DNA from: Verrucomicrobiota bacterium
Lineage (GTDB): Bacteria; Verrucomicrobiota; Verrucomicrobiia; Limisphaerales; VHCN01
DNA length: 33,850 nucleotides
Reading direction: 5' to 3'
NCBI GenBank assembly: GCA_016871675.1
Contig: VHCN01000034.1
Location: 1-33,850 of the forward strand
Shown here in pieces: positions 1 through 7,788 of the stretch (position 1 is the first letter of the stretch; each line of letters begins with the position of its first letter). The notes below the pieces were generated by a model that saw only the letters and a program-made list of their open reading frames with translations, did not search any database and was not told the DNA's origin. A program made the position numbers and the translations under genes.

Positions 1-84
1 TGGCCTCTCTCCGTGTGCACCAACGGCGGCGCAAAGGGACGAAGTCGACTTGCGCACGGTCGCCGAGTCGTGTTCCATGAGGCC

Positions 85-876
85 ATGAAACCCCACGCGA
101 CCCAAGGTCAGTTGTTGTTGCTGGTGACGATCGGAGTGTCCCTCACCAGCGGGTGCATGACAGTCCCGGAGACAGGACGGCGGCAGTTGAACCTCATACC
201 GCGGCAAGCCGAGATGGAACTGGGCATATCCAGCTTCAACCAGATGAAGAGCCAGTCCCGGCTCAGCGCGGACGCCGGCCTGCAGGCGATGGTGCAGCGG
301 GTGGGCCGGCGGATCGCCGCGGTCGCGCCGTTGCAGGGTGCGCAGTGGGAGTTTGTGGTCGTGGAGAACAATGAGGCGAACGCCTTCTGCATGCCCGGTG
401 GCAAAGTGGCGGTATACACCGGCATACTCCCCATCACGAAGGACGAAGCGGGACTCGCCGCGGTGATGGGCCACGAAGTCGCGCACGCGGTGGCTCGGCA
501 TGGGGCCGCACGTATCAGCGAGGCGATGATGTTTCAACTGGGAGCTCAGATGCTCAACCAGGCACTCGCGAGCAGTGATCCGCGCACCCGCGCCGCATGG
601 ACCCAAGCCTACGGACTCGGGACGACTCTCGGCTGGGAACTTCCTCATAATCGCACTCAAGAATCCGAGGCGGACAAACTCGGCCTGCTCTACATGGCGC
701 GTGCCGGCTACGACCCCGAGGAAGCCGTGAAGTTCTGGCAACGGTTTGCCGCCTACAACAAAAGCCGCGGTGGCGGCCAACTCTGGTTTTTGCGAACGCA
801 CCCCGTGGACGAGAAGCGGATTGCCGATTTACAGAAGGCGATGCCGGAAGCCAAAGCGCAGTTCCGCCCCAAGTAG
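85..876 (+). CDS. M48 family metalloprotease, predicted lipoprotein
   Basis: This is a zinc metallopeptidase of the M48 family, in the BepA/LoiP/YcaL-like group that handles outer-membrane proteins in the periplasm. The HEVAH zinc motif lies at residues 130-134 and the ExxxD third-ligand motif (E193 to D197) about 60 residues later. The NEANAFCMPGG segment at 96-106 is also typical. The ATG at 85 is chosen over an in-frame ATG at 13 because it starts directly before a hydrophobic stretch (residues 10-20) ending in a lipobox-like TSGC with Cys24, and a GAGG sits just upstream. The mature protein would be a lipid-anchored 240-residue peptidase, a normal size for a stand-alone M48 domain without TPR repeats. 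It converges on the cytochrome gene that ends at 920 and has no obvious operon partner in the window. The family is firm; the substrate is not known. Confidence 0.9.
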   Translation: MKPHATQGQLLLLVTIGVSLTSGCMTVPETGRRQLNLIPRQAEMELGISSFNQMKSQSRLSADAGLQAMVQRVGRRIAAVAPLQGAQWEFVVVENNEANAFCMPGGKVAVYTGILPITKDEAGLAAVMGHEVAHAVARHGAARISEAMMFQLGAQMLNQALASSDPRTRAAWTQAYGLGTTLGWELPHNRTQESEADKLGLLYMARAGYDPEEAVKFWQRFAAYNKSRGGGQLWFLRTHPVDEKRIADLQKAMPEAKAQFRPK

Positions 877-919
877 CAACTGTCCGCGGAAGCCTTGACG
901 AGATTCCGACTGCCGCCGC

Positions 920-2086
920 TCAGCGCGACGGGGCGCGGTCACCGGCTTTCTTCGCGAGTTGTTCAAGGGTTGCGCCGAACTCCCCCGCTCGCTTGTGGTC
1001 GAAATCCGGCACCGATTGCGCCATGGAGAAGAGGGCGTTGATTTCCACGTCGAGGTCCTTCCGTCCGAGCGCGGTCGCGAGCCGGTCCAGCGCGAGCACA
1101 AGGCGCTCGGCGCGCCGCGCGTGAATCAGCGGCGACTGCCCCTTGTCACGGAAGTCCGTCGCCGCCGCGGCAAGCAAGCGAATCGCGTCCGCGCTCGTCT
1201 TGGCTGTCCAGTCGCTGGCCCCGGCCTTTCGAGCGAGGTCATCAGCGGCCTCCTGAGCTTTGGCCGCGTTGGAGGTCGAGATCTCGGCACTCACGGCGCG
1301 GAGCGTCGGAAGTGACTCATCCGCTCCGGCCGCCTTTTGAAGCAGCCACACGAGCGCGGACCATCGCGCTGCGAGCGCGGCATTGGCGGGTTCCTTGGCG
1401 AGTTGCGAACTGATTTCCCGCAGCGCCACCGCCTGTCCCACGAGCCAGGCGCGCCCACCGTTGTAGTTGCCGCGTTCGATCCAATGCCGGGGCTGCGTGA
1501 CGCTTTGCCCGTCAAGTTCGAAGATGAGTTCCGGATGGCCGGCGTTGATAAGCGGCGTCTCGACGTTTTGATGGCACGCGACACAGGAGCTGGCGCGCGT
1601 GTGGAGATCGCGCAAATCGCGGAGGCCGCCCGCCACCTTGTCCGCGTGCGACAAATCCTTGCGAGTGTGGGAAAGCAGCCAACGCTCCGCGGGCCCGTGG
1701 CAATTCTCGCAGGAGACGCCGACGCCCGGCGGGATGGTCTTGGCAAACGCCGCGGCCGGCACCTCATGGAACGGCGCGTGGCAGGTGGTGCAGCGGACGC
1801 TCTTCGTGGCGTCGGCGATTCCCGCAGCCTTGGCGATTTGCTCCGAGCGCGCGCTGGTGAGGGTGTTGGCGGCACGGGCGTGAAAGTCGAGCCGCCGCCA
1901 GGTGTCCACTTGATGGCGCATCTCCCCTGCCCCGCCGTGGCACCCGGAACTGCTGCAGGATTCGATCCCCAAAAACTTCGACGGAGCGCCGATCGAGGAA
2001 CATTGAAAGGCCGTGACGACGAAAAGAATGAGAGCTGGCTGCAGCCGGACCGCGTGCGGGTGGAGAATTCTGGGTTGTCTTGCCAC
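920..2086 (-). CDS. Tetraheme cytochrome c (cytochrome c554-like)
   Basis: This is a predicted periplasmic multiheme electron carrier. Four heme c attachment sites are visible: an expanded CSSSGCH (CX4CH) at residues 44-50, then CTTCH at 99-103, CENCH at 126-130 and CVACH at 168-172. An NAGHPEL segment at 181-187 resembles the distal His-ligand motif of cytochrome c554-like proteins. Residues 230-388 are Ala-rich, probably helical and heme-free. The start is uncertain. A longer frame reaches an ATG at 2209, but that would overlap the divergent reductase gene. The GTG at 2086 gives a basic N-terminus and a hydrophobic signal-like segment at 17-27, so it is preferred. Divergence from the redox operon at 2117, with about 30 bases between, suggests shared control and a role as partner of the decaheme protein. 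That role is inferred. Confidence 0.85.
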   Translation of the reverse strand: MARQPRILHPHAVRLQPALILFVVTAFQCSSIGAPSKFLGIESCSSSGCHGGAGEMRHQVDTWRRLDFHARAANTLTSARSEQIAKAAGIADATKSVRCTTCHAPFHEVPAAAFAKTIPPGVGVSCENCHGPAERWLLSHTRKDLSHADKVAGGLRDLRDLHTRASSCVACHQNVETPLINAGHPELIFELDGQSVTQPRHWIERGNYNGGRAWLVGQAVALREISSQLAKEPANAALAARWSALVWLLQKAAGADESLPTLRAVSAEISTSNAAKAQEAADDLARKAGASDWTAKTSADAIRLLAAAATDFRDKGQSPLIHARRAERLVLALDRLATALGRKDLDVEINALFSMAQSVPDFDHKRAGEFGATLEQLAKKAGDRAPSR

Positions 2087-2116
2087 GTCGCTTTTGTTAA
2101 GTGAAGCCCCACCTGA
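2087..2116. promoter_or_regulatory. Short divergent intergenic region of the redox locus
   Basis: Only about 30 bases separate the proposed GTG of the tetraheme cytochrome from the ATG of the reductase operon. Promoters for both directions must therefore overlap each other or lie inside the coding ends, unless one start is mis-assigned. No clear -35/-10 pair and no Shine-Dalgarno sequence is visible here. The call rests on gene arrangement alone. Confidence 0.3.
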
Positions 2117-3421
2117 ATGCAACCCCTCATTGACAAGGCGCAAGCCGCGCTTGGCGGAAACCTTGGCCTGACGCTGGGGTGTTTGATCATCGCCGCACTC
2201 GCCGTTCAAGTGCTCGTGATGCTGGCGTCAACCCTCCGTCGCGTCGTCGGCGAGGGAACCCAGCGCACACTCGAGCGCGAACGGCTTGAACTCCTCGTCA
2301 AGTCTGCCCGTTCCGAGTGGCAGGACAAGCAGGCGGCCAAGGATCTCTGGAATGGTTACCGGAAGTTCACCGTCTCGAAGAAAATCAAGGAATGCGACGG
2401 CGTGTATTCGTTTCACCTCGCGCCGCATGATGGCAAGCCGTTGCCGCCGTTCAAGCCGGGCCAGTATCTCACTTTCTCGCTCGATGTTCCCGGCCGCGAC
2501 AAGCCCGTGGTGCGCTGCTATTCGCTCAGCGACGGCCCGATTCACACCACGCACTACCGCGTGACCATCAAGAAGGAAGGCCCTCCCGCAGACAAACCGG
2601 ACCTCCCGCCGGGCGTGGCGTCGAGCTACTTCTGCGACGCGGTCAAGGAAGGCGACATCCTCAACGTCAAGGCGCCGACCGGGCACTTCTACCTCGACAT
2701 GGCCAAGCCGAATCCCATCGTGCTGCTCGGAGGGGGCATCGGCGTGACGCCGATGTTGAGCATGGCGAAGGCCGTCGCGGCGAGTGGTTCGAAGCGCGAA
2801 GTGTGGTTCTTCTACGGCGTCCGCAGCACGCAGGAGCACATGTTGAAGGAGGAAATCCAGACGCTCGCCGAGGCTCATGACAACATCCGGTTGCACGTGT
2901 GCTACAGCCGGCCGGGCAAAGGAGACGTCAAGGGACGCGACTACCACCACGCCTCGCGCGTGACGCCGGAGTTGCTCAAGGAACTGCTGCCGTCGAACAA
3001 CTACGAATACTACCTGTGCGGCGCCGGGCCCTTCATGCAGACCCTCAACGAGGGGCTCGAAAGTTGGGGCGTGCCCGAAAAGGAAATCCACTACGAGGCG
3101 TTCGGACCGGCCACGGTGAAGAAGAAAGCGCCCCCGAGGACTGCGAGCGAAACGGCATTCCTCTCCAAGTTTACCGTCACATTCAGCAAGTCCGGCAAGA
3201 CGTGCGGCTGGGATCCCAGCGCGGAGAACGTGCTGAAGTTCGCGCAGGCGCAAGGCGTGCACATCGACTCCGGCTGCTGCACCGGCGGCTGCGGCTCGTG
3301 CGTGGTCGCCGTCAAGGGAGGCAAGTTCAAGCACACGAAAGATCCTGACAACCCGCCCGAGGCCGGGTCCTGCCTCACGTGCATCGCGCAGCCCGCGGGC
3401 GACCTCGTGCTCGACGCCTGA
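2117..3421 (+). CDS. Membrane-anchored FAD/NAD(P)H reductase with C-terminal [2Fe-2S] domain
   Basis: This is a predicted inner-membrane flavoprotein that passes electrons between NAD(P)H and a [2Fe-2S] cluster. One N-terminal helix (about residues 17-38) is followed by RR, which puts the catalytic part in the cytoplasm. The ferredoxin-reductase FAD domain carries RCYS at 133-136. The nucleotide domain has GGGIGVTPM at 205-213 and CGAGPFM at 301-307. The plant-type ferredoxin domain at the C-terminus has C387, C392, C395 and C422 (CX4CX2C...C). The order FAD, NAD, then Fe-S is that of Hcr- and dioxygenase-reductase-like proteins; NqrF has its Fe-S domain first. An anchor helix followed by an FNR module does recall NqrF, but no other Nqr subunits are nearby. 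It is first in the operon, 18 bases before the next gene, and is the likely electron entry or exit point. Confidence 0.88.
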   Translation: MQPLIDKAQAALGGNLGLTLGCLIIAALAVQVLVMLASTLRRVVGEGTQRTLERERLELLVKSARSEWQDKQAAKDLWNGYRKFTVSKKIKECDGVYSFHLAPHDGKPLPPFKPGQYLTFSLDVPGRDKPVVRCYSLSDGPIHTTHYRVTIKKEGPPADKPDLPPGVASSYFCDAVKEGDILNVKAPTGHFYLDMAKPNPIVLLGGGIGVTPMLSMAKAVAASGSKREVWFFYGVRSTQEHMLKEEIQTLAEAHDNIRLHVCYSRPGKGDVKGRDYHHASRVTPELLKELLPSNNYEYYLCGAGPFMQTLNEGLESWGVPEKEIHYEAFGPATVKKKAPPRTASETAFLSKFTVTFSKSGKTCGWDPSAENVLKFAQAQGVHIDSGCCTGGCGSCVVAVKGGKFKHTKDPDNPPEAGSCLTCIAQPAGDLVLDA

Positions 3422-3439
3422 CGCCCCCGAGCGCCGACG

Positions 3440-5149
3440 ATGAGCGAAACCCCGACCATCATCCAGCGACCCGGACGATTCGACAATCCGTTCGAGCCCG
3501 AAGGATTGGGCGACGCGCAGGTCGCAAGACTTCTCAAGGTTGCGCCGTTCAAGGAGATGGACCCGAATGGATTTCCGAAGCGCACCTCGCTCGCGGACAT
3601 CCTCAAGCACGACATGCGCGTGCGGACCTTCGGCAAGGGCGAACTCATTGTGCGCGCGGGCGACTACGGCACGTCGGCGTTCATGGTGTTGAGCGGGTCC
3701 GTGCGCGTCGTGTTGCAGCCAGGCCTGCCCAACTCCGTGCTCGGGCGGCGCGAGACCCGCAAGGTCGGCTGGTTCCGCGCCTTCGCGCAATTGTGGTCCA
3801 ACTCCAAACAGCCCGAGATCCGAACACCGAGCCAGCTCAAGCAGGATTCGCGCGTTGCCGCCCGCCAGGCCGGCAAGGAAGTGAAGGTCTTCCTTCAAGA
3901 TGTCCCCCGCGTGCTCGACGAGCATCGCACGTCGGAAATGCAGGCCGGCGAATTCTTCGGCGAACTCGCCGCGCTGACCCGGTCGCCGCGCAGTGCGACG
4001 GTCTTTGCCGCGGCTGAGGGCACCGAGATGCTCGAAGTCCGCTGGCAGGGCTTGCGCGACCTGATGAGATACGACGAAAGCCTGCGGAAGCACATCGAAG
4101 AAACCTACCGCGAGCGGGCGCTCGCCACGCATCTGCGCGAGATTCCCTGCTTCGGCCACCTCACACCTGAACAACTGATGCTTGTGATGGCCGAGACCGA
4201 ATTCGCCACCCACGGTGACTACGAATGGTCCAAGGGCGCGAGCAGCGCCAGGACGCAGGAAACCGTCATCGCAAGCGAGGGCGATTATCCGAATGGCGTC
4301 GTGCTCATCCGCTCCGGCTTCGCGCGGCTCAGCCAGAAGTTCGGCAACGGCCAGCGGACTCTGAATTACCTGGGCGCGGGCCGCGACTACGGTTTCGCTG
4401 AAATCGCGCACAACTTCCGCAACAAGGACAACCCCGTCACCCTTCAGCACTCGCTCAGCGTCATCGGCTACACGCACGTCATCGTCATCCCCACCCGCGT
4501 GATGGAACAGGTGGTCCTGCCGACCTTGCCGGCAGACTTGATCCCCGAGTTGACCGGGGCTCCCGCCGCCCGTGGCGATTTCGAGGCCGCCGCCGAGGCG
4601 GACGCCGGCGCGCACATCGGACCTGACGTGATGGAATTCCTGACGGAGCACCGCTACTTCAACGGCTCCGCGACGATGCTCATCGACCTGGAGCGTTGCA
4701 CCCGCTGTGACGATTGCGTGCGCGCCTGCGCCTCCACTCACGACAACAACCCGCGGTTCCTTCGGCACGGCCCGACCAACGGCCGCATCATGGTCGCCAA
4801 TGCCTGCATGCACTGCGCCGACCCGGTATGCATGATCGGCTGCCCGACGGGCGCCATCCACCGCGAGTCCTTCGCCGGGCAGGTCACCATCAACCAGGCC
4901 ACGTGCATCGGCTGCACCGCTTGTGCGAACCAGTGCCCTTACGAGGCTATTCGCATGGTCGACGTGCGCGACGGGGACGGGAACTTCATCCTGGACGAGG
5001 CCATGCGACCGATCATCAAGGCCACGAAGTGCGACCTCTGCGTCGAGCAATACGGCGGACCGGCCTGCGAGCGCGCGTGCCCGCACTCGGCGCTCGTGCG
5101 GATGAACATGAACAACCTCGACGCATTCGCCCGCTGGCTCCGACGATGA
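3440..5149 (+). CDS. Tandem cNMP-binding domains fused to four-cluster [4Fe-4S] ferredoxin
   Basis: This 569-residue soluble protein joins a sensor to an electron-transfer module. The first cyclic-nucleotide-binding fold spans about 60-210 and is split by an insert at 95-165. Its phosphate-binding cassette looks intact: FGELAAL at 173-179 with E175, and RSAT at 184-187 with R184. A second fold at about 275-365 has lost the cassette arginine. Residues 420-547 hold sixteen cysteines in four groups: C420/423/426/430, C456/459/464/468, C489/492/495/499 and C531/534/543/547. This matches the NrfC/DmsB/PsrB-type electron-transfer subunit with four [4Fe-4S] clusters. No HTH is seen, so it is not a Crp-type regulator. 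Its TGA overlaps the next ATG, so the membrane cytochrome is translationally coupled. The inferred role is a wire between the flavoprotein and cytochrome b, possibly gated by a cyclic nucleotide. Confidence 0.9.
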   Translation: MSETPTIIQRPGRFDNPFEPEGLGDAQVARLLKVAPFKEMDPNGFPKRTSLADILKHDMRVRTFGKGELIVRAGDYGTSAFMVLSGSVRVVLQPGLPNSVLGRRETRKVGWFRAFAQLWSNSKQPEIRTPSQLKQDSRVAARQAGKEVKVFLQDVPRVLDEHRTSEMQAGEFFGELAALTRSPRSATVFAAAEGTEMLEVRWQGLRDLMRYDESLRKHIEETYRERALATHLREIPCFGHLTPEQLMLVMAETEFATHGDYEWSKGASSARTQETVIASEGDYPNGVVLIRSGFARLSQKFGNGQRTLNYLGAGRDYGFAEIAHNFRNKDNPVTLQHSLSVIGYTHVIVIPTRVMEQVVLPTLPADLIPELTGAPAARGDFEAAAEADAGAHIGPDVMEFLTEHRYFNGSATMLIDLERCTRCDDCVRACASTHDNNPRFLRHGPTNGRIMVANACMHCADPVCMIGCPTGAIHRESFAGQVTINQATCIGCTACANQCPYEAIRMVDVRDGDGNFILDEAMRPIIKATKCDLCVEQYGGPACERACPHSALVRMNMNNLDAFARWLRR

Positions 5150-6015
5150 ACGCGTTCGCCAATCGCAGGTGGCTCGCCGTGCTGATGCTCATCGCGGCGA
5201 TCGTCGGACTCCTCACCGTTTGGCGCGAGTTCGACGTGTTCATCCCGCGCATGCCGTATCTCACGGGCTGGGTGCTGCTGCTGCTCATGCTCTTTCTGAC
5301 ACTCTACAACGGCCGCAAGAAGCTTCCGTTTCTTCCCGCAATCCGGTCGGAGACGTGGCTGCAGGTGCACATCTACGTCGGCTTGTTCACGGCCGCACTG
5401 TTCGCCGTCCACCTGGGCATGCGCATGCCCACGGGATGGTTCGAGTGCACGCTTGCGTGGCTTTACGTGCTCGTGATGCTCAGTGGCATCGGCGGGCTCT
5501 TCATTTCGCGCATCTTTCCGAAACGCCTCACCACACGCGGGGGCGAAGTGTTGTTTGAGTCCATCCCGGCCGTGCGCCGCGCGCTGGCCGAACAGGCCGA
5601 ATCGCTCGCCCTCAAGGCCTTGCCCGCCGCGAAAAGCGCGACGATCACCGAGTTCTACGTCGCGCACCTCCAGCACTGGTTCGCCGCGCCCCGGAACACT
5701 CTTGCCCACTTATTCGAAATCAGCAGTCCGCTCAACAAGCTCCTCCACCGCATCGGCGAATTGGATCGCTTCCTCAACGACGAGGAGCGCAAGCTCATGT
5801 TTGGCGAAGAGGTCGAAGCGGGTGAGGAGCCCAAACAGCACATACCTGGTATCGCCGACCTTGTCCGGCAGAAGGACGCGCTCGACTATCATTACTCGCT
5901 CCAGCTCACGCTCAAGCTCTGGCTGTTCGTCCACATCCCGCTCACTTACAGCCTGCTGGTTTTCTCGCTCGTCCACGTCGTGCTGGTGTTCGCTTTCATG
6001 GGAGGCACGTCATGA
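5146..6015 (+). CDS. Five-helix membrane protein, probable diheme cytochrome b
   Basis: This 289-residue protein has five predicted membrane helices at about 10-26, 40-54, 73-91, 101-121 and 257-285. A cytoplasmic domain of roughly 135 residues lies between helices 4 and 5. Helix 3 carries H75 and H89 and helix 5 carries H263 and H277. Both pairs have thirteen residues between them, which is the spacing that lets two helices hold two stacked b hemes in cytochrome b and related proteins. Charge distribution puts the N-terminus in the cytoplasm, so helices 3 and 5 run in parallel. The ATG at 5146 overlaps the stop of the Fe-S gene, and its own TGA overlaps the next ATG. The long open frame upstream of this start is a shadow of the preceding gene. 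The likely role is to move electrons across the membrane; no family name was recognised. Confidence 0.8.
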   Translation: MNAFANRRWLAVLMLIAAIVGLLTVWREFDVFIPRMPYLTGWVLLLLMLFLTLYNGRKKLPFLPAIRSETWLQVHIYVGLFTAALFAVHLGMRMPTGWFECTLAWLYVLVMLSGIGGLFISRIFPKRLTTRGGEVLFESIPAVRRALAEQAESLALKALPAAKSATITEFYVAHLQHWFAAPRNTLAHLFEISSPLNKLLHRIGELDRFLNDEERKLMFGEEVEAGEEPKQHIPGIADLVRQKDALDYHYSLQLTLKLWLFVHIPLTYSLLVFSLVHVVLVFAFMGGTS

Positions 6016-7742
6016 GCGAACCGCTGCAACCGCCGGGATTTGACGCCGACCAATACGCGCGCCCCAACCAGAACTGGGTTTGCGGCTACGCCTGCGAAGG
6101 GCGCGCCTGCAAACTCGGGCCAGGACCAGGCGGCGAATGTCGCGCCACCGCCGAGTGCAAACCCGTCCTAGATCTCAAGCCCGGTGAAACCAAAGGCCGC
6201 TGGCGTTGCACCCGGTCGAAAAACCAGGGCGGCGCGTGTGAATTGGGGCCGGGCCCCGACGGCACCTGCTGTCGTCCCCTGCCCCGCTGTTCACCCGTTC
6301 GCAGCCTGCGCGTGCGGCGCGGGCGACTCACCCTCGCCGTCACGGCGCTCACCGTCGGCGCGCTGCTGGTCCTGCTCTACGGACCGTGGCGCCTCACGTT
6401 CATCAACCCGGGCCCGGTTTCCTCTCACCACACGGGCAAGGCGTTTGCCGAATTGCTTCGCGAACAATCAAAGGGCGCGCCCAAGTCTGCCGCGCTTGCC
6501 GCGAGCGCGTTCGGGGCGGACCAAGGTTGCGCCGTCTGCCACACCGAGGCGCTCGCCGGCCCGGCGGGATGGCTGAAGGCGGCCTTCACGGTGAAACCCG
6601 GGCCGTTCGAAGTGAACAAACTTGCCGCGGTATCGCGGGCTGAGATGACCTCCATCGATCGCGCGTGCCTCAAGTGCCACAAGGATCACACGTTCCACCA
6701 ACCCAACGTCGTGCGCGACCATTCGTGTTCATCGTGCCACCGGGAGCACCTCACCAGCGGACACATGCGAAAGCCGGAGGATGCGCAATGCCTCTCGTGC
6801 CACGGCGACGGCGCCACGATGCAAGCCTCGGCTGCGAAGGGCCGAGAAATCGCCGCCAAGCGGCCAAGCGAATTTGAATACCGTTCGCACCTCGGCCCTC
6901 ATGTGTTTGGGGTGCCGCGTCCGACCAATGGCTACACAAAGGTCTTCGCCTCGTTCGCCGGCGACCACCCCGAATTCCAAGTGCACGCGGACAAGCTGAG
7001 CGATACGAATCCGCTCCGCTTCAACCATGCGCTGCACTTCTCCTCGACGGTGCCTCCGATCAATGGCAGGAAACTCGACTGCGCGAGCTGCCATGAGCCG
7101 GATGCCTCGGGCGCGTATTATCGCAGGGTGAATTTCGAGCGACACTGCCGCAAGTGCCACTCACTTCAATTCGATGCGGGCAATCCGCAACTTCAGCTCC
7201 CACACGGGAACGAAACCTTCGTGCGCTCGTTTCTGCGCAGCCTGCCCGCGCACTACGCGGAGCTCGCCCGCCGCGAACACAAGCTGAGCCGCGCGGAGGA
7301 AATCGCACGGTTCGTCGCCCGCAGCATGAGTGGCCTCACGGAGCGGTTTGAATCAGGCGAAGGACTCGAGCGCCGCGTCTTCATGAGCACTGAGCGCTGG
7401 GCGCCCGTCGCGAGTGTGGGAGGCTCACCCACGCTCGGCGCCGCGCCTTTTGCCGGTTGCGCGTGGTGTCACAAAGTAACGGAGTCTCCGGGCACGGTTC
7501 CGCCGCAATTCGAAGTCGCCCGCCCTTCGATGCCGGAGCGGTGGATGCCTCGCGGGAGTTTCAACCACGCAAAGCACCAGCACCTCGACTGCGCCAAGTG
7601 CCACGACGTCGCCCGCAGCAGTGTCACCGCGGATGTCAACCTCCCGCGCAAGGCCCTGTGCGCCGAGTGCCACAGCCCGAAGGGCGGCGTCGTGCATTCA
7701 TGCTCGACCTGCCATTCGTTCCATACGACGCACCGGCGGTGA
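6012..7742 (+). CDS. Membrane-anchored decaheme cytochrome c with duplicated Cys-rich head
   Basis: This 576-residue protein has ten CXXCH heme sites, starting at residues 173, 219, 239, 260, 357, 379, 483, 527, 550 and 564. One helix at about 106-123 anchors it, with the heme part in the periplasm. The cytoplasmic head (residues 20-95) has ten cysteines in two repeats: W..C24..C33..C43..C49 and W..C66..C76..C86..C93. Each repeat contains the phrase LGPGP followed by a Gly-rich turn and Cys. The head may bind zinc or an Fe-S cluster; that is inference. The gene is last in the operon and its ATG overlaps the cytochrome b stop. It is the likely periplasmic terminus of the chain and could hand electrons to the divergent tetraheme protein. 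It resembles the loosely defined cytochrome c3/multiheme families but was not matched to a named enzyme. Confidence 0.9.
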   Translation: MSEPLQPPGFDADQYARPNQNWVCGYACEGRACKLGPGPGGECRATAECKPVLDLKPGETKGRWRCTRSKNQGGACELGPGPDGTCCRPLPRCSPVRSLRVRRGRLTLAVTALTVGALLVLLYGPWRLTFINPGPVSSHHTGKAFAELLREQSKGAPKSAALAASAFGADQGCAVCHTEALAGPAGWLKAAFTVKPGPFEVNKLAAVSRAEMTSIDRACLKCHKDHTFHQPNVVRDHSCSSCHREHLTSGHMRKPEDAQCLSCHGDGATMQASAAKGREIAAKRPSEFEYRSHLGPHVFGVPRPTNGYTKVFASFAGDHPEFQVHADKLSDTNPLRFNHALHFSSTVPPINGRKLDCASCHEPDASGAYYRRVNFERHCRKCHSLQFDAGNPQLQLPHGNETFVRSFLRSLPAHYAELARREHKLSRAEEIARFVARSMSGLTERFESGEGLERRVFMSTERWAPVASVGGSPTLGAAPFAGCAWCHKVTESPGTVPPQFEVARPSMPERWMPRGSFNHAKHQHLDCAKCHDVARSSVTADVNLPRKALCAECHSPKGGVVHSCSTCHSFHTTHRR

Positions 7743-7765
7743 GGGGTTCGACCTTCGCGGTGCAG

Positions 7766-7783
7766 GCGCGGCGGTTTCCGCGC
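7766..7783. terminator. Hairpin between convergent genes
   Basis: A perfect 6-bp GC stem (GCGCGG and CCGCGC, loop CGGTTT) lies in the 46-base gap between the decaheme cytochrome and the oppositely oriented peptidase. It has no clear T-tract, so it could be a bidirectional weak terminator or chance in GC-rich DNA. Confidence 0.3.
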
Positions 7784-7788
7784 TCGCT

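Noticed and set aside
2087-2209. Longer N-terminus for the tetraheme cytochrome from an ATG at 2209
   Set aside because: It would overlap the divergent reductase gene and puts about 57 residues ahead of the hydrophobic signal segment; the GTG at 2086 is more plausible.
2117-3421. Na+-translocating NADH:quinone reductase subunit F
   Set aside because: An anchor helix followed by an FNR module is similar, but the [2Fe-2S] domain is at the C-terminus rather than before the FAD domain and no NqrA-E genes are near.
3440-4600. Crp/Fnr-type transcription factor reading of the cNMP gene
   Set aside because: No helix-turn-helix follows the cNMP folds; the C-terminus is a four-cluster ferredoxin instead.
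2228-5086. Long minus-strand open frame of 952 codons opposite the redox operon
   Set aside because: Arg/Val/Ala/His-rich translation without domains; it lies opposite the clearly domain-bearing reductase and ferredoxin genes and reflects codon bias in GC-rich DNA.
4714-5145. N-terminal extension of the cytochrome b frame
   Set aside because: This part overlaps the ferredoxin-coding region in another frame and reads Arg/His-rich; the ATG at 5146 with its stop-start overlap explains the gene.
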